Translations under genes and position numbers: made by a program
Notes under the pieces: generated by a model
The model's input: only the letters and a program-made list of their open reading frames with translations
Databases searched by the model: none
Told to the model about the DNA's origin: nothing
Shown: piece after piece, positions 38,470 through 48,300 of the stretch
Position numbering within the stretch: the stretch's first letter is position 1
Layout of the letters: each line of letters opens with the position of its first letter
Assembly: GCF_003443675.1 (NCBI RefSeq)
Contig: NZ_CP031963.1
Location: forward strand, 4,177,501-4,241,500
DNA length: 64,000 nt
Source: Aquimarina sp. BL5
Lineage (GTDB): Bacteria; Bacteroidota; Bacteroidia; Flavobacteriales; Flavobacteriaceae
Direction: 5' to 3'

Positions 38470-39882
38470 TTATGCCAATGTTTTTTCTTTAAGTAATGTC
38501 CTAGGATCAGTCACTACTCCGGTCACTGCAGTTGCTGCTGCTACTAGTGGGCTTGCTAGTAAAGTCCTTGATCCAGGTCCTTGTCTTCCTTCAAAATTTC
38601 TGTTGGAGGTACTTACTGCTAGCTTTCCTGCAGGTATTTTATCAGCGTTCATGGCCAAACAGGCAGAACATCCAGGTTCTCTTAGTGTAAACCCTGCTTC
38701 CGTTATGATATCTAGGATCCCTTCTTCTTTGATTAATCCTTCTACCTCATGTGATCCTGGAACTAACCAAGCAGTTATGTTTTCTGCTTTCTTTTTTCCT
38801 TTTACGATAGAAGCAAAGGCTCTAAAATCTTCAATTCTACCATTTGTACAACTTCCTAAAAACACATAATCTACTGGCTTGCCAATCATCGCATCTCCTT
38901 CATTAAAATCCATATATCCTAAGGATTTTTTATAAGTAGCAACACCACCTTCTACTTTGGATGCATCAGGAATATTATTAGTAATGCCAATTCCCATTCC
39001 TGGATTGGTACCATAGGTAATCATCGGTTCTATATCGGCACCATTAAAAGTAAGTTCTTTATCAAAAACGGCATCTTCGTCTGTTTTTAGAGTTTGCCAA
39101 TATTCCATTGCTGTATCCCAAGCTGCACCTTTTGGAGTTAAAGGTCTACCTTTTATATAGTCGAATGTTTTTTCATCTGGAGCAATCATTCCGCCCCTAG
39201 CGCCCATTTCTATACTAAGGTTACAAACGGTCATTCGACCTTCCATTGTCATATTTCTAAATACATCCCCAGCATACTCTACAAAGTATCCTGTAGCACC
39301 AGAAGTTGATAGTTGAGAAATGATATATAATGCGACGTCTTTTGGTGTTACTCCAAAACCAAGCTCACCCTTAACGTTAATTCGCATCTTCTTTGGCTTA
39401 GGTTGCATGATACATTGCGTAGATAATACCATTTCTACCTCAGAAGTTCCTATTCCAAAAGCAATAGCACCAAAGGCTCCGTGTGTAGAGGTATGTGAAT
39501 CTCCGCAAACAATAGTTGCTCCAGGCAACGTAATACCATTTTCCGGTCCGACTACATGGACGATACCATTTTTTTGATGTCCTAATCCCCAATGCGAAAT
39601 TCCCCAAGCCGCAGCATTTTCTTCTAGTGCTTTTAGTTGGTTTGCGGATAAAGGGTCTTCTACGGGTAAATGTTGATTGATGGTCGGCGTATTATGATCT
39701 GCAGTAGCAAACGTACGTTCTGGGTATAGAACGGTGTTTCCTCGACTCTTTAGTCCTAAAAAAGCTACAGGACTAGTCACTTCGTGAATGAAATGACGAT
39801 CAATAAAAAATACATCAGGTCCATTTTCTATGTTACGTACTACATGTGAATCCCACACTTTGTCAAATAATGTCTTACTCAT
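38470..39882 (-). CDS. leuC: 3-isopropylmalate dehydratase large subunit
   Basis: Aconitase-family subunit with a [4Fe-4S] cluster, 470 aa. The three cluster cysteines lie in FLGSCTNGR and [25 protein letters not shown] contributes to the active site. First gene of the leuC-leuD-leuA-leuB set on the minus strand. A TAATTTTG box at 40011-40018 (minus) could be its -7 element, giving a leader of about 120 nt. I saw no leucine-rich leader peptide or T-box. Confidence 0.97.
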   Translation of the reverse strand: MSKTLFDKVWDSHVVRNIENGPDVFFIDRHFIHEVTSPVAFLGLKSRGNTVLYPERTFATADHNTPTINQHLPVEDPLSANQLKALEENAAAWGISHWGLGHQKNGIVHVVGPENGITLPGATIVCGDSHTSTHGAFGAIAFGIGTSEVEMVLSTQCIMQPKPKKMRINVKGELGFGVTPKDVALYIISQLSTSGATGYFVEYAGDVFRNMTMEGRMTVCNLSIEMGARGGMIAPDEKTFDYIKGRPLTPKGAAWDTAMEYWQTLKTDEDAVFDKELTFNGADIEPMITYGTNPGMGIGITNNIPDASKVEGGVATYKKSLGYMDFNEGDAMIGKPVDYVFLGSCTNGRIEDFRAFASIVKGKKKAENITAWLVPGSHEVEGLIKEEGILDIITEAGFTLREPGCSACLAMNADKIPAGKLAVSTSNRNFEGRQGPGSRTLLASPLVAAATAVTGVVTDPRTLLKEKTLA

Positions 39883-40154
39883 TTTATGATCTATATTTAT
39901 GATGCCTTGCGCATTTTCTTATTAAAATGTTAAAAAGGAGGTAAATTTACGAGTTACGGAAGATATCAACTAATAAAACAATAAAGAGAGGAGTAGTTTT
40001 AAGTATATCTCAAAATTAGCTTTGATTTTAGATAATTTCATAAAAAAGATATGGATTTTAGGAAAAACCTTTATTTTTTATTTCAGTATATAATTTAAAA
40101 TCAGATGGTAAGAATAGCAGGTTTAAAAAAAATGTTAGTTTTTGTTAAATATGC
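39883..40154. other. Intergenic region upstream of leuC
   Basis: AT-rich stretch without a gene. Apart from the weak minus-strand -7 match at 40011-40018, I see no hairpin, riboswitch or leader ORF that I can support. Confidence 0.5.
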
Positions 40155-40184
40155 TTTGTAAAGCTAAAAAAGGTTGTATATTTG
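40155..40184 (+). promoter_or_regulatory. Promoter of the initiator tRNA gene
   Basis: TTTG (40155-40158), an 18-nt spacer and TATATTTG (40177-40184) match the Bacteroidota promoter consensus fully. The predicted start near 40190 is about 75 nt upstream of the mature tRNA, so the tRNA-like relic is part of the primary transcript. Confidence 0.7.
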
Positions 40185-40189
40185 CCGTC

Positions 40190-40245
40190 CGCAAGGGATA
40201 ATAAGTGGTTTGTCGAGCTCATAACTCGAAGTCTAGAAGACAAGT
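40190..40245 (+). pseudogene. Decayed initiator-tRNA-like sequence
   Basis: The segment contains TCGAG-CTCATAA-CTCGA (40213-40229), a complete anticodon arm with CAT anticodon and the same 7-nt loop as the intact tRNA just downstream (TCGGG-CTCATAA-CCCGA). The stem stays fully paired through a compensatory change. GGGATA...AAGTGG upstream aligns with the D-arm region. No T-arm (GTTCGA) or acceptor match survives, so it is not a functional tRNA. Confidence 0.55.
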
Positions 40246-40263
40246 AAATTACTGATTATATAT

Positions 40264-40336
40264 CGCGGGATAGAGCAGTAGGCAGCTCGTCGGGCTCATA
40301 ACCCGAAGGTCACTGGTTCGAGTCCAGTTCCCGCTA
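40264..40336 (+). tRNA. Initiator tRNA-fMet (anticodon CAT)
   Basis: A full 73-nt cloverleaf: acceptor CGCGGGA/TCCCGCT, D arm GAGC/GCTC, anticodon arm TCGGG-CTCATAA-CCCGA, T arm ACTGG-TTCGAGT-CCAGT, discriminator A. Position 1 (C) does not pair with position 72 (T), and three G:C pairs close the anticodon stem. Both are initiator signatures. CCA is not encoded. Confidence 0.95.
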
Positions 40337-40342
40337 CAACAG

Positions 40343-40375
40343 ATAACCTCTTCATTTTGAAGGGGTTATTTTTGT
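40343..40375 (+). terminator. Terminator of the tRNA-fMet gene
   Basis: ATAACCTCTTCA / TGAAGGGGTTAT stem (one G:T pair) with a 3-nt loop, starting 6 nt after the tRNA, followed by a T run. Confidence 0.85.
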
Positions 40376-40415
40376 TTGTAGACATTTCTTGTGACCAAAA
40401 AAGTATTAATTTATA

Positions 40416-40492
40416 GGAATCAAGATCAATTGTTATGTTTATGTAAATATTCTGGTTAGTCTGAATGGGAAGAATTCTACATTTTTACACCA
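40416..40492 (+). repeat. Interspersed repeat, copy A
   Basis: About 75 bp similar to two segments at 59627-59710 and 59826-59895. The shared core reads AATATTCTGGTTA, then GGAAGAATTCTACATTTTT. It begins 80 nt after the tRNA-fMet gene. Confidence 0.7.
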
Positions 40493-40763
40493 TAAAAATA
40501 TACAACTAGTCTTTATGTTTTTGGATTTCTCTCTTCTAAAAGAATTCCTTTGATTTATATTTAATATGATTTAACACTTTTTTTGTATACTATACATAAT
40601 CTAATCTGGCCATAATTTACAGTAAGAACAGGGTTTAATACCAAGATAATACTAAGTGGTTCCTTCTAATTTTGTTTGTCCATTAGCTAGTTTTGCTAAC
40701 TTAAAAAAAGTAATCTTTTCAATTTGTTTACTATTAACAATTTGTGCCAGTCAAGTTCATAAA

Positions 40764-40796
40764 AAAACTGCCTGAAATCGATTTCAGACAGTTTTC
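40764..40796 (-). terminator. Probable terminator of the minus-strand secreted-protein operon
   Basis: AAACTGCCTGAAAT / ATTTCAGACAGTTT stem with one mismatch. On the minus strand it is followed by seven T. It lies about 320 nt beyond the stop of the 998-aa gene, implying a long 3' untranslated region. Confidence 0.65.
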
Positions 40797-41118
40797 GTCA
40801 TAAATTGCTAATTGTAATTGATATAAAGCCCCTTAATTCTCTATATAATAATTAGCAATTTTTTTGATTATCAAATCAAGCAAAAGATAATCGTAGTATG
40901 ATGTACAACATCAATCGGTAAAATACCAGTAGGCAATAGTTTGCCTATCTGTTATGATCTTTTTTATGTTCATATTTATATCGTTTAAACCAGCTTTTAT
41001 CTACTGAGAATTTTTAATTTTTTGGCTTCATTGTTTTGAGTTTTTCCTTGATTATCAGATGGTTAGTTATTGTATCTCTTTTTCATAAGTAGTACTCATA
41101 AGCCAATTATATGATGGA

Positions 41119-44115
41119 TTACCTTCTCATGATTCGTTTTACCGTATTTCCTTTATTTGTGAAAATATGTACTAAGTAGACCCCTGATCTGTATGATGAC
41201 ATTTCAATACTATTGTTATTAGTTTCTAGTATTTTTTGTCCTGTAATAGTGTATATAATTACTTTTTCAACCTCTCTCGAAATGAATAATTTATCTGAGG
41301 TTGGGTTTGGATATATTTCTAAACTTTCAATTTCATTCTCTTCAATATTTAGAAGAGCAGATACAGTTACTGTTCTGGTTACTTCTGCTGCGGTATTTCC
41401 TGCAGTATCCATTACATTGTAAGTTATCGTATAGGTTCCTTCTAAGGAGGTGTCTACTGGATTTACAGTAACAATATCTGCTGTAATATTACCATCCAAA
41501 GAGTCAAAAGCTGTTGCACCTGCATCTATATAAATTTCTCCTTGTGCTATTTCTATTGGATCATCTCCGATCAAAGTAATTATTGGTAAGGTAGTATCTA
41601 CAACAATAACTTGTCTAGTGACTTCGGTTGCAGCATTTCCTGCAGAATTCGTTACATTATAGGTAATGTTATACACTCCGGGAATAGTGATGTCTACTGG
41701 ATTTACGGTAACAATTGCTGTTGTGATGTCTCCATCTGCAGAATCACGTGCAGTTGCTCCTGTATCTGTGTAAATAGTTCCAGCTTCTACGGTAACGGTG
41801 GCATTACCTGATAGTGTTATTACAGGTACAGATGTATTTACTACTGTTACTTCTCTGGTTACTTCTACAGCATCATTATCTGCTGCATCACTTACATTAT
41901 AGGTTACAGTATACACTCCTGGCACAGCAGTATTCACTGGATTTACAGTTACAATGTCTGCCGTGATATCACCATTAAAAGAATCAGAAGCAGTTGCGCC
42001 AGCATCTGAATACGTAGTTCCTGCTTCCACCATCACAGCTGCATTTCCTGTTAAACTAATCACAGGGATAGTTGTATCAGAAACGGTTACTTCTCTTGTT
42101 ACTTGTATTGCATCATTTCCAGCTGCATCACTTACGTTATAGGTAACGGTATATACACCTGGAACATTGGTGTTGACTGGATTTACTGTTACAATGTCTG
42201 CAGTAATATCTCCATCAAAAGAATCACTTGCCGTTGCTCCGGTATCGGAATATGTAGTTCCTGCTTCTACAGTCACAGCGGCATCTCCAATTAAACTAAT
42301 CACTGGGATGGTTGTATCAGAAACAGTTACTTCTCTGGTAACTTCTACAGCATCATTTCCAGCTGCATCACTTACGTTATAGGTTACTGTGTACAATCCT
42401 GGCACAGCAGTATTCACTGGATTTACTGTTACAATGTCTGCAGTAATATCTCCATCAAAAGAATCACTTGCCGTTGCTCCGGTATCGGAATATGTAGTTC
42501 CTGCTTCTACAGTCACAGCGGCATCTCCAATTAAACTAATCACTGGGATGGTTGTATCAGAAACAGTTACTTCTCTGGTAACTTCTACAGCATCATTTCC
42601 AGCTGCATCACTTACGTTATAGGTTACTGTGTACAATCCTGGCACAGCAGTATTCACTGGATTTACTGTTACAATGTCTGCAGTAATATCTCCATCAAAA
42701 GAATCACTTGCCGTTGCTCCGGTATCGGAATATGTAGTTCCTGCTTCTACAGTCACAGCGGCATCTCCAATTAAACTAATCACTGGGATGGTTGTATCAG
42801 AAACAGTTACTTCTCTGGTAACTTCTACAGCATCATTTCCAGCTGCATCGCTTACGTTATAAGTTACTGTATACACTCCTGGTACAGCAGTATTCACTGG
42901 ATTTATAGTTACAATGTCTGCCGTGATATTACCATCAAAAGAATCACTTGCCGTTGCTCCAGCATCGGAATACGTAGTTCCTGCTTCCACAATCACAGCT
43001 GCATTTCCTGTTAAACTAATCACTGGGATAGTCGTATCAGAAACGGTTACTTCTCTTGCTACTTGTATCGCATCATTTCCAGCTGTATCGTTTACGTTAT
43101 AGGTTACTGTATACACTCCTGGTACAGCAGTATTCACTGGATTTACTATAACAATGTCTGCAGTGATGTCTCCATCCAAAGAATCGCTTGCTGTAGCTCC
43201 AGCATCAGCGTAGGTGCTTCCTGCTTCGACAGTCACTGCCGCATCTCCTGTTAAACTAATTACAGGAACAGTTGTATCTACTACAGTTACTTCTCTAGTT
43301 ACTTCTACTGCATCATTTCCAGCAGCATCATTTACGTTATAGGTAACCGTGTATACTCCAGGAATAGAAGTGTTTACTGGGTTTGCCGTAACAATAGCTG
43401 CTGTAATATCTCCATTTCTATCATCTAATGCAGTAGCTCCTGAATCAGCATAGGTAGTTGCAGCCTCTACTGTAACAGTAGCGTCTCCATTTAAAGAAAT
43501 TACCGGTGAGGTAGTATCAGGAGTAGCTTCAGAAGAATCAAAGGTATCATTGGTAATTTGTACACCTGGGTTGTTTGTACAATCGGGCAATCCAAAAGTT
43601 GCAGGACCACAAGCGGTAAAGAACTGATCTAAAAATACAGTACCAGTTTCGAAAGCAACTGTTGGTTCTTCATTGATATCTTCATACTTAATTTTTATAC
43701 TGAATAAATGTTTAGCAGTACTGGTTACATTATTTGCAGTAATGGTACCACTACTTAGTCCTTGTTGAAAGGAAGTAGACACTCTAGAATTTGTATTGTC
43801 ATTAGCGATAAAAGACGAGTAAGCTGGGAAACTGCTATAGGTTTCTGCTAAGATAGCGCCATCAGGCTGTAAGTATTCAAAATTTCCACTGCCATCTATG
43901 TTTTCACCAAAAGCAGCGATATTGTAGGTGAAATAAATTTGTCCGGATCCTAGCTTGAAATCAGTAGAAGATTCGATATAAACATCAGCTTCATAAAAAT
44001 CATCTGTTCCGTCATTGGTGTTTCTGGCATTCTGAAAGGTAAATGTTATGTCCTGCGCACTAACCACAGCGGTAAGAAGGAAACATATAATCAAAAAGGT
44101 AATTTTTTTCATCAT
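41119..44115 (-). CDS. T9SS-secreted surface protein with nine DUF5011/Ig-like repeats
   Basis: A 998-aa exported protein. Signal peptide 1-20 (ending VVSAQ). Residues 21-195 are a beta-rich module shared with the 295-aa neighbour: EADVYIESS, FKLGSGQIYFTYN, and two cysteines in FFTACG and LPDC. Its strand layout looks like a cohesin/CBM-type jelly roll (inference). Residues about 197-915 are nine tandem 80-residue DUF5011 units (PVISLxGDAxVTVEAGTTY ... YNVSDAAGNDAVEVTREVTV). The last 75 residues are a type A T9SS sorting domain (IYPNPTSDKLFI ... GVYLVHIFTNKG), so the product is surface-attached or released. Several repeats are identical at DNA level. Probably co-transcribed with the 295-aa gene, 145 bp upstream. 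Confidence 0.9.
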   Translation of the reverse strand: MMKKITFLIICFLLTAVVSAQDITFTFQNARNTNDGTDDFYEADVYIESSTDFKLGSGQIYFTYNIAAFGENIDGSGNFEYLQPDGAILAETYSSFPAYSSFIANDNTNSRVSTSFQQGLSSGTITANNVTSTAKHLFSIKIKYEDINEEPTVAFETGTVFLDQFFTACGPATFGLPDCTNNPGVQITNDTFDSSEATPDTTSPVISLNGDATVTVEAATTYADSGATALDDRNGDITAAIVTANPVNTSIPGVYTVTYNVNDAAGNDAVEVTREVTVVDTTVPVISLTGDAAVTVEAGSTYADAGATASDSLDGDITADIVIVNPVNTAVPGVYTVTYNVNDTAGNDAIQVAREVTVSDTTIPVISLTGNAAVIVEAGTTYSDAGATASDSFDGNITADIVTINPVNTAVPGVYTVTYNVSDAAGNDAVEVTREVTVSDTTIPVISLIGDAAVTVEAGTTYSDTGATASDSFDGDITADIVTVNPVNTAVPGLYTVTYNVSDAAGNDAVEVTREVTVSDTTIPVISLIGDAAVTVEAGTTYSDTGATASDSFDGDITADIVTVNPVNTAVPGLYTVTYNVSDAAGNDAVEVTREVTVSDTTIPVISLIGDAAVTVEAGTTYSDTGATASDSFDGDITADIVTVNPVNTNVPGVYTVTYNVSDAAGNDAIQVTREVTVSDTTIPVISLTGNAAVMVEAGTTYSDAGATASDSFNGDITADIVTVNPVNTAVPGVYTVTYNVSDAADNDAVEVTREVTVVNTSVPVITLSGNATVTVEAGTIYTDTGATARDSADGDITTAIVTVNPVDITIPGVYNITYNVTNSAGNAATEVTRQVIVVDTTLPIITLIGDDPIEIAQGEIYIDAGATAFDSLDGNITADIVTVNPVDTSLEGTYTITYNVMDTAGNTAAEVTRTVTVSALLNIEENEIESLEIYPNPTSDKLFISREVEKVIIYTITGQKILETNNNSIEMSSYRSGVYLVHIFTNKGNTVKRIMRR
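42181..42849. repeat. Exact 240-bp tandem DNA repeats inside the DUF5011 gene
   Basis: Segments 42181-42420 and 42421-42660 are identical base for base, and the next unit stays identical to about 42849. The other units keep the 240-bp period but have diverged. This indicates recent duplication or gene conversion and a potential for copy-number change. Confidence 0.92.
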
Positions 44116-44179
44116 TTTATAGGTTTAATATGTTCTAGCTATTTTGAAAATTGCTTAAAATTTGGGCAAACAGATCCCT

Positions 44180-44226
44180 ATTAGCTGCGCTATGGGGAAA
44201 GGGTAAAGCGGAGTACTGCAGCTAAT
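44180..44226 (-). other. Intercistronic inverted repeat
   Basis: ATTAGCTGC (44180-44188) and GCAGCTAAT (44218-44226) are perfect inverted repeats with a 29-nt loop, in the gap between the 295-aa and 998-aa genes. There is no T tail, so a processing or stabilising hairpin is more likely than a terminator. Confidence 0.45.
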
Positions 44227-44260
44227 AAAAGGATACTATGTTGCCTGCGTTATCTCTTTG

Positions 44261-45148
44261 TTATTCTTTGATTAACTTGTAACTTTTCTGAGAGTTTTGA
44301 GTGTCTATTTTTACAAAGTATACACCAGTTTGTAGTTGTGAAATATTAATGGTGTTCTGTAATGGATGGCTAGGTAGCATTTGTACCAATTTGCCATTGA
44401 TATCCGTAATATAAATATCAGTTTCAATATTGCCCAGTCCTTGTATTAAGAAATATTGTTGTGCTGGATTTGGATACAAACTAACTGCTGTAACATCTTG
44501 CTCTTCAATACTTAGGATTTGCAAGGAAGCACCACTAGAATCATACGTATCATGAACCAATTTTATACCAGGTAAGTTAGCGCAATCGGGAAACCCTGCC
44601 TTGGCACCTGTCTTAAGCATACTTCCGCATGCAGTAAAAAACTGATCCTGAAAAACTGATCCTTCCTCAAAAGCAACCAATGGATCTTTTGTAGCATCTA
44701 TATACTTTAATTTTATATGCAATAGAGGTTTAGCAATAGTGGTAACATTTTCTTTGGTAATGGATTCAGCACTAACTCCTTGTTGAAAGGTAAACGATAT
44801 ACGATTATCAGTATTATCGTTTTGAATAAAACCTTGATATGCAGGAAGTATATAATTTTCCCCTAGGATATAACCAGATTCAGATGTATATGCTATTCGA
44901 TTATTTCTGGAAATATTAGTTCCAAATGCCTCAGGATTGTAGGTTAGATAAATTTGTCCAGATCCTAATTTGAAAGCTTCAGAACTTTCGATCATAATAT
45001 CAGCTTCATAATAATATTCACCATTATCAATTGTGTTTTGAACATTAGCAAAAGTAAAGTGAATATCTTGAGCACTAGTGACCAAGATGGTGAAAACAGA
45101 TAGTATCAATGTAATCTGTTTTTTATATACGTTATTTGTTAATTTCAT
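44261..45148 (-). CDS. T9SS-secreted protein sharing the N-terminal module of the DUF5011 protein
   Basis: A 295-aa exported protein. A signal peptide ends near residue 26 (LVTSAQ). Residues 27-205 are homologous to the start of the 998-aa protein: YEADIMIESSEAFKLGSGQIYLTYNPEAFG, then FFTACG and FPDC. The C-terminal 80 residues are a type A T9SS sorting domain (LYPNPAQQYFLI ... GVYFVKIDTQ). It has no Ig-like repeats, so it looks like a minimal module-plus-anchor version. A promoter with the paired TTGCACCC box lies upstream, and the 998-aa gene follows. Confidence 0.88.
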   Translation of the reverse strand: MKLTNNVYKKQITLILSVFTILVTSAQDIHFTFANVQNTIDNGEYYYEADIMIESSEAFKLGSGQIYLTYNPEAFGTNISRNNRIAYTSESGYILGENYILPAYQGFIQNDNTDNRISFTFQQGVSAESITKENVTTIAKPLLHIKLKYIDATKDPLVAFEEGSVFQDQFFTACGSMLKTGAKAGFPDCANLPGIKLVHDTYDSSGASLQILSIEEQDVTAVSLYPNPAQQYFLIQGLGNIETDIYITDINGKLVQMLPSHPLQNTINISQLQTGVYFVKIDTQNSQKSYKLIKE

Positions 45149-45212
45149 AGGTTATATATTAAGGGGTTTATAAAGTATGTATATGCTTTTTTTATTCATA
45201 TAAACTTCAATG

Positions 45213-45272
45213 CAATAGTACATATGATGATTTGACAAACCAATAAAACAAGGGGTGCATATTGGGGTGCAA
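45213..45272 (-). promoter_or_regulatory. Promoter with TTGCACCC direct-repeat box upstream of the 295-aa gene
   Basis: On the minus strand: TTGCACCC (45265-45272), 4 nt, ATGCACCC (45253-45260), 8 nt, ATTG (45241-45244), 20 nt, TACTATTG (45213-45220, one mismatch to TAnnTTTG). The arrangement matches the promoters at 53560-53620 and 55707-55767. The predicted 5' leader is about 60 nt. Confidence 0.65.
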
Positions 45273-45291
45273 GCTCGTATCCCCTTGTTTT
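45245..45291 (-). terminator. LRR gene terminator enclosing the next promoter's box
   Basis: AAAACAAGGGG (45245-45255) and CCCCTTGTTTT (45281-45291) form a perfect 11-bp stem with a 25-nt loop, 54 nt after the LRR gene stop. The TTGCACCC box of the downstream promoter lies in the loop and 3' arm. Confidence 0.65.
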
Positions 45292-45344
45292 ACAGGTGAT
45301 TTTATTAATATGTGTACTGTAGAAGTCATGCATTTAGTGTGTTG

Positions 45345-48300
45345 TTAAAACTGTTCGCCTTTTCCAACATTAGGGTTCATCAGATTATTGATATCAGTAT
45401 TTTGAATCTGTCCGTTCATATCCATATCGGCATTGTGATAACCAGAACCTCCTAATAACTGAATCACAGAATTAATATCAGAATTTTGAATCTGTCCATT
45501 TTCATCAAAATCTCCAGAAGTCATGGCAAAAATTCCGTTACCCATATCAACAACAGCATTTATTCCTCCTGAAACGGCATTGCTGCTTGAGGATAAATCA
45601 ACTGTAGTAGCAGTACTTGATAAATTGATAGCAGAGGAGGACATAATACTTAAATGATTTCTGTGTTTCACAACGATGTAATAATTACCAGAAGGGACAC
45701 TAAAGGAAAGTGGAGTACTTCGATCATCGGTTGTTGCTACAATATCACCATCACGTTGTAAAATTCCTGACTGTTGAGCGACAATGATACTTATGTCATT
45801 AGCATCTCTTAATTCTACCCAAATCCAATCCACCATAGAATCTGATCCTGCATCATCTAATTTTATAGCGTCCGAAATGGTAGCATTATCACTGTATGGA
45901 CTTGTTGTTGGAAGCATTGTGCTAACACGTAAATCATCACGCATCAGGCTTTCCTCTCCAGAATTTGGATTGGTAAACGCTCCTTGAAGAAAAACAGTAA
46001 TATCAACATAAATATCACAAGAAACCTCGTTAAAACTGGTATGATCATCAACCCCTAACCAATTAGTGGTGCTATAACTAGCATCATCTACTTGAATACA
46101 TGTTAATTCAGTATTTCCTGTTGCAATAAAATTCGTTACATTGGTATTATTTCCGTTTCTAATGTCTAAAGAAGTCAAACTATTGTCATTGACTGTAATC
46201 GATACCAATCCTATTTGATTTGAAAAATCTAATTCAGTAATTGAATTATTTTGACACCAGATGGAGGTTAATAAGATATTATTTGAAACATCTAAAGCTG
46301 TTAAATTGTTATCTCCACAACGAAGATCTAGTAGAGCAGTATTTGATTCAACATCTAAACTGCTTAAAGTGTTATTGTTACACTCCAAATACGTTAATGC
46401 TGTATTATTTGAAATATCTAAAGTCGTTAAATCATTAAAAGAGCATACTAAAGTATCTAAGTTTGGACAGTTACTAATATTTAGTACTGTAAGAGGCGTA
46501 AATTTTGTAATAACTGATGTGAGTTCAGTGTTATTAGAAAGATCTAAGCTTGTAAAAGTATTACTGGCACAATTCAAGGTTTTCAATGCAACGAAATCTT
46601 CAATACCTGATAAGTTGGCAATGGATTTTCCTACAATGGTTAAATCTTCTACAACTTCGATCAAAGCAGTTGGTACTTGACCATCATTAGCTGTATCATC
46701 ATACCCTAACGCAAATAACTCTGCTTCAAAGTTCGCATCTGGAATGACGGTATAATCACAGTAGACTTCACTAAATATTAAACCGCTTGGAATATTTGTC
46801 CAGTTGGTAGTACTGTAGCTAGAGTCATCAACTAGAACACAGTTCAGGTTAGGGTTGTTTTCAATTTCGAAAGTTGTTACATTAGTATTATTACCATTTC
46901 TAACATTTAAATTACTTAAGCTTGTATCGTGTGCCCAAAGTTTTTCTAAAACACTTTGATTACTTAAATCTAAACTTGTAATACCTGTATCATTAATGCG
47001 TAATGTTTCAAGTTTATTATTAGTAGTTAAATCCAATGATAAAACATTTGTTTCATCTACACGTAGTGATCTTAATTCAATATTATTAGAAAGATCTATA
47101 GAGGTTAGAGATGTTTTATAGGCTGAAAGTATTCTAAGTTCCGTATGAATACTCAAATCTAAGGTTGACACACCAGAGCTATAGGTGTACAACTCTCTCA
47201 ATTCAAGATTATTACTTAGATTTAGGGTAGTTAATCCACCATTTCCTTGTACCCAAAGATCTCTAAGGTCTGGATTATTGGATAGATCTAAAGAAGTAAT
47301 TGCATTAGAACCAATATTTAAATTTCTTAAAACAACATTTTTAGATACATCGATTGAAGACAGACTATTACTATTAATATATAAATGCTCTAATAGGGTA
47401 TTTTGACTCACATCTAAAGTAGTAAAGTTATTTCCTCTAGCGTTTAAAGTTACCAAAGCCGTAAAATCTTCAATTCCGGTTAATTCATCGATACTAAGGT
47501 CATTGACAGTTAAACTTGTTACTACTTCAATTAAAGCAGTTGGAACTTGTCCGTCTCCTGAAATATCATCATACCCTAAAGCTTCTAATCTAGCCTCAAA
47601 AACTGAATCAGGAATTGATGTGTAATCGCAATACGTATCGCTAAAGCTTGTTGTAACATCAACGTTAGTCCAAGTTGCGCTGCTGTAAGTCTCATCGTCT
47701 ACTAGTATACAGGTTAAATTAGGGTTTCCTGAGGCGCTAAAACCACCATTTGGAATAGCGGAATTGTTGCCATTTCTTAAATCTAACTTTTCTAAGACAC
47801 CATTGTGTCCAAAAAAACCTACTAAAGATGTTTGATTGGTTAAATCTAACTCTGTAATATTTGTTTCCCAAGTACGTAGAGATTCTAAAATGGTATTGTA
47901 TGACAAATCTAGCGATGAAATTGGTGAACCATTGATCCAAAGTGTTTCTAGTTTTGAGTTGGCTGAAACATCTATACTCGTCAAGGCGGTATTCATTAAT
48001 CTAAGAGACCTTAAAACTGAGTTTTTACTTATATCTATGGAAGTAAGATTAATACTGTTAGCCTCCAGAAAGTCAAGTTGCGCGAGATTGGTGATGTCAA
48101 TTGTTGTTATTCCTGTTCTTGAAAAGTCTAACCTTGTAATTAAAGGATTGTTTGATAAATCTAATACGGTGAAAAGATTATCATTTAGGTCAAGAATTTG
48201 TAACTGTGAGTTTTGTGTAACATCAATAATAGCAATTTGATTAAGTTGAGCATATAGCTCCTGTAAAGCAGTATTACTTGATAAATCTAATGCAGTTAAA

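Larger units (their letters stand above)
40370..41118. other. Gene-free region between tRNA-fMet and the DUF5011 protein gene
   Basis: About 750 bp without a supportable ORF. It contains one copy of the interspersed repeat (40416-40492), the minus-strand terminator at 40764-40796, an 11-bp perfect inverted repeat (AATTGCTAATT 40803-40813 / AATTAGCAATT 40850-40860) followed by T on the plus strand, and a small hairpin AGGCAA-TAGT-TTGCCT (40931-40946). The last two probably lie in the 3' untranslated part of the minus-strand gene. Confidence 0.5.

Noticed and set aside
42167..42862. Evenly spaced identical repeats resembling a CRISPR array
   Set aside because: The unit is 240 bp, fully coding on the minus strand, without spacers or cas genes.
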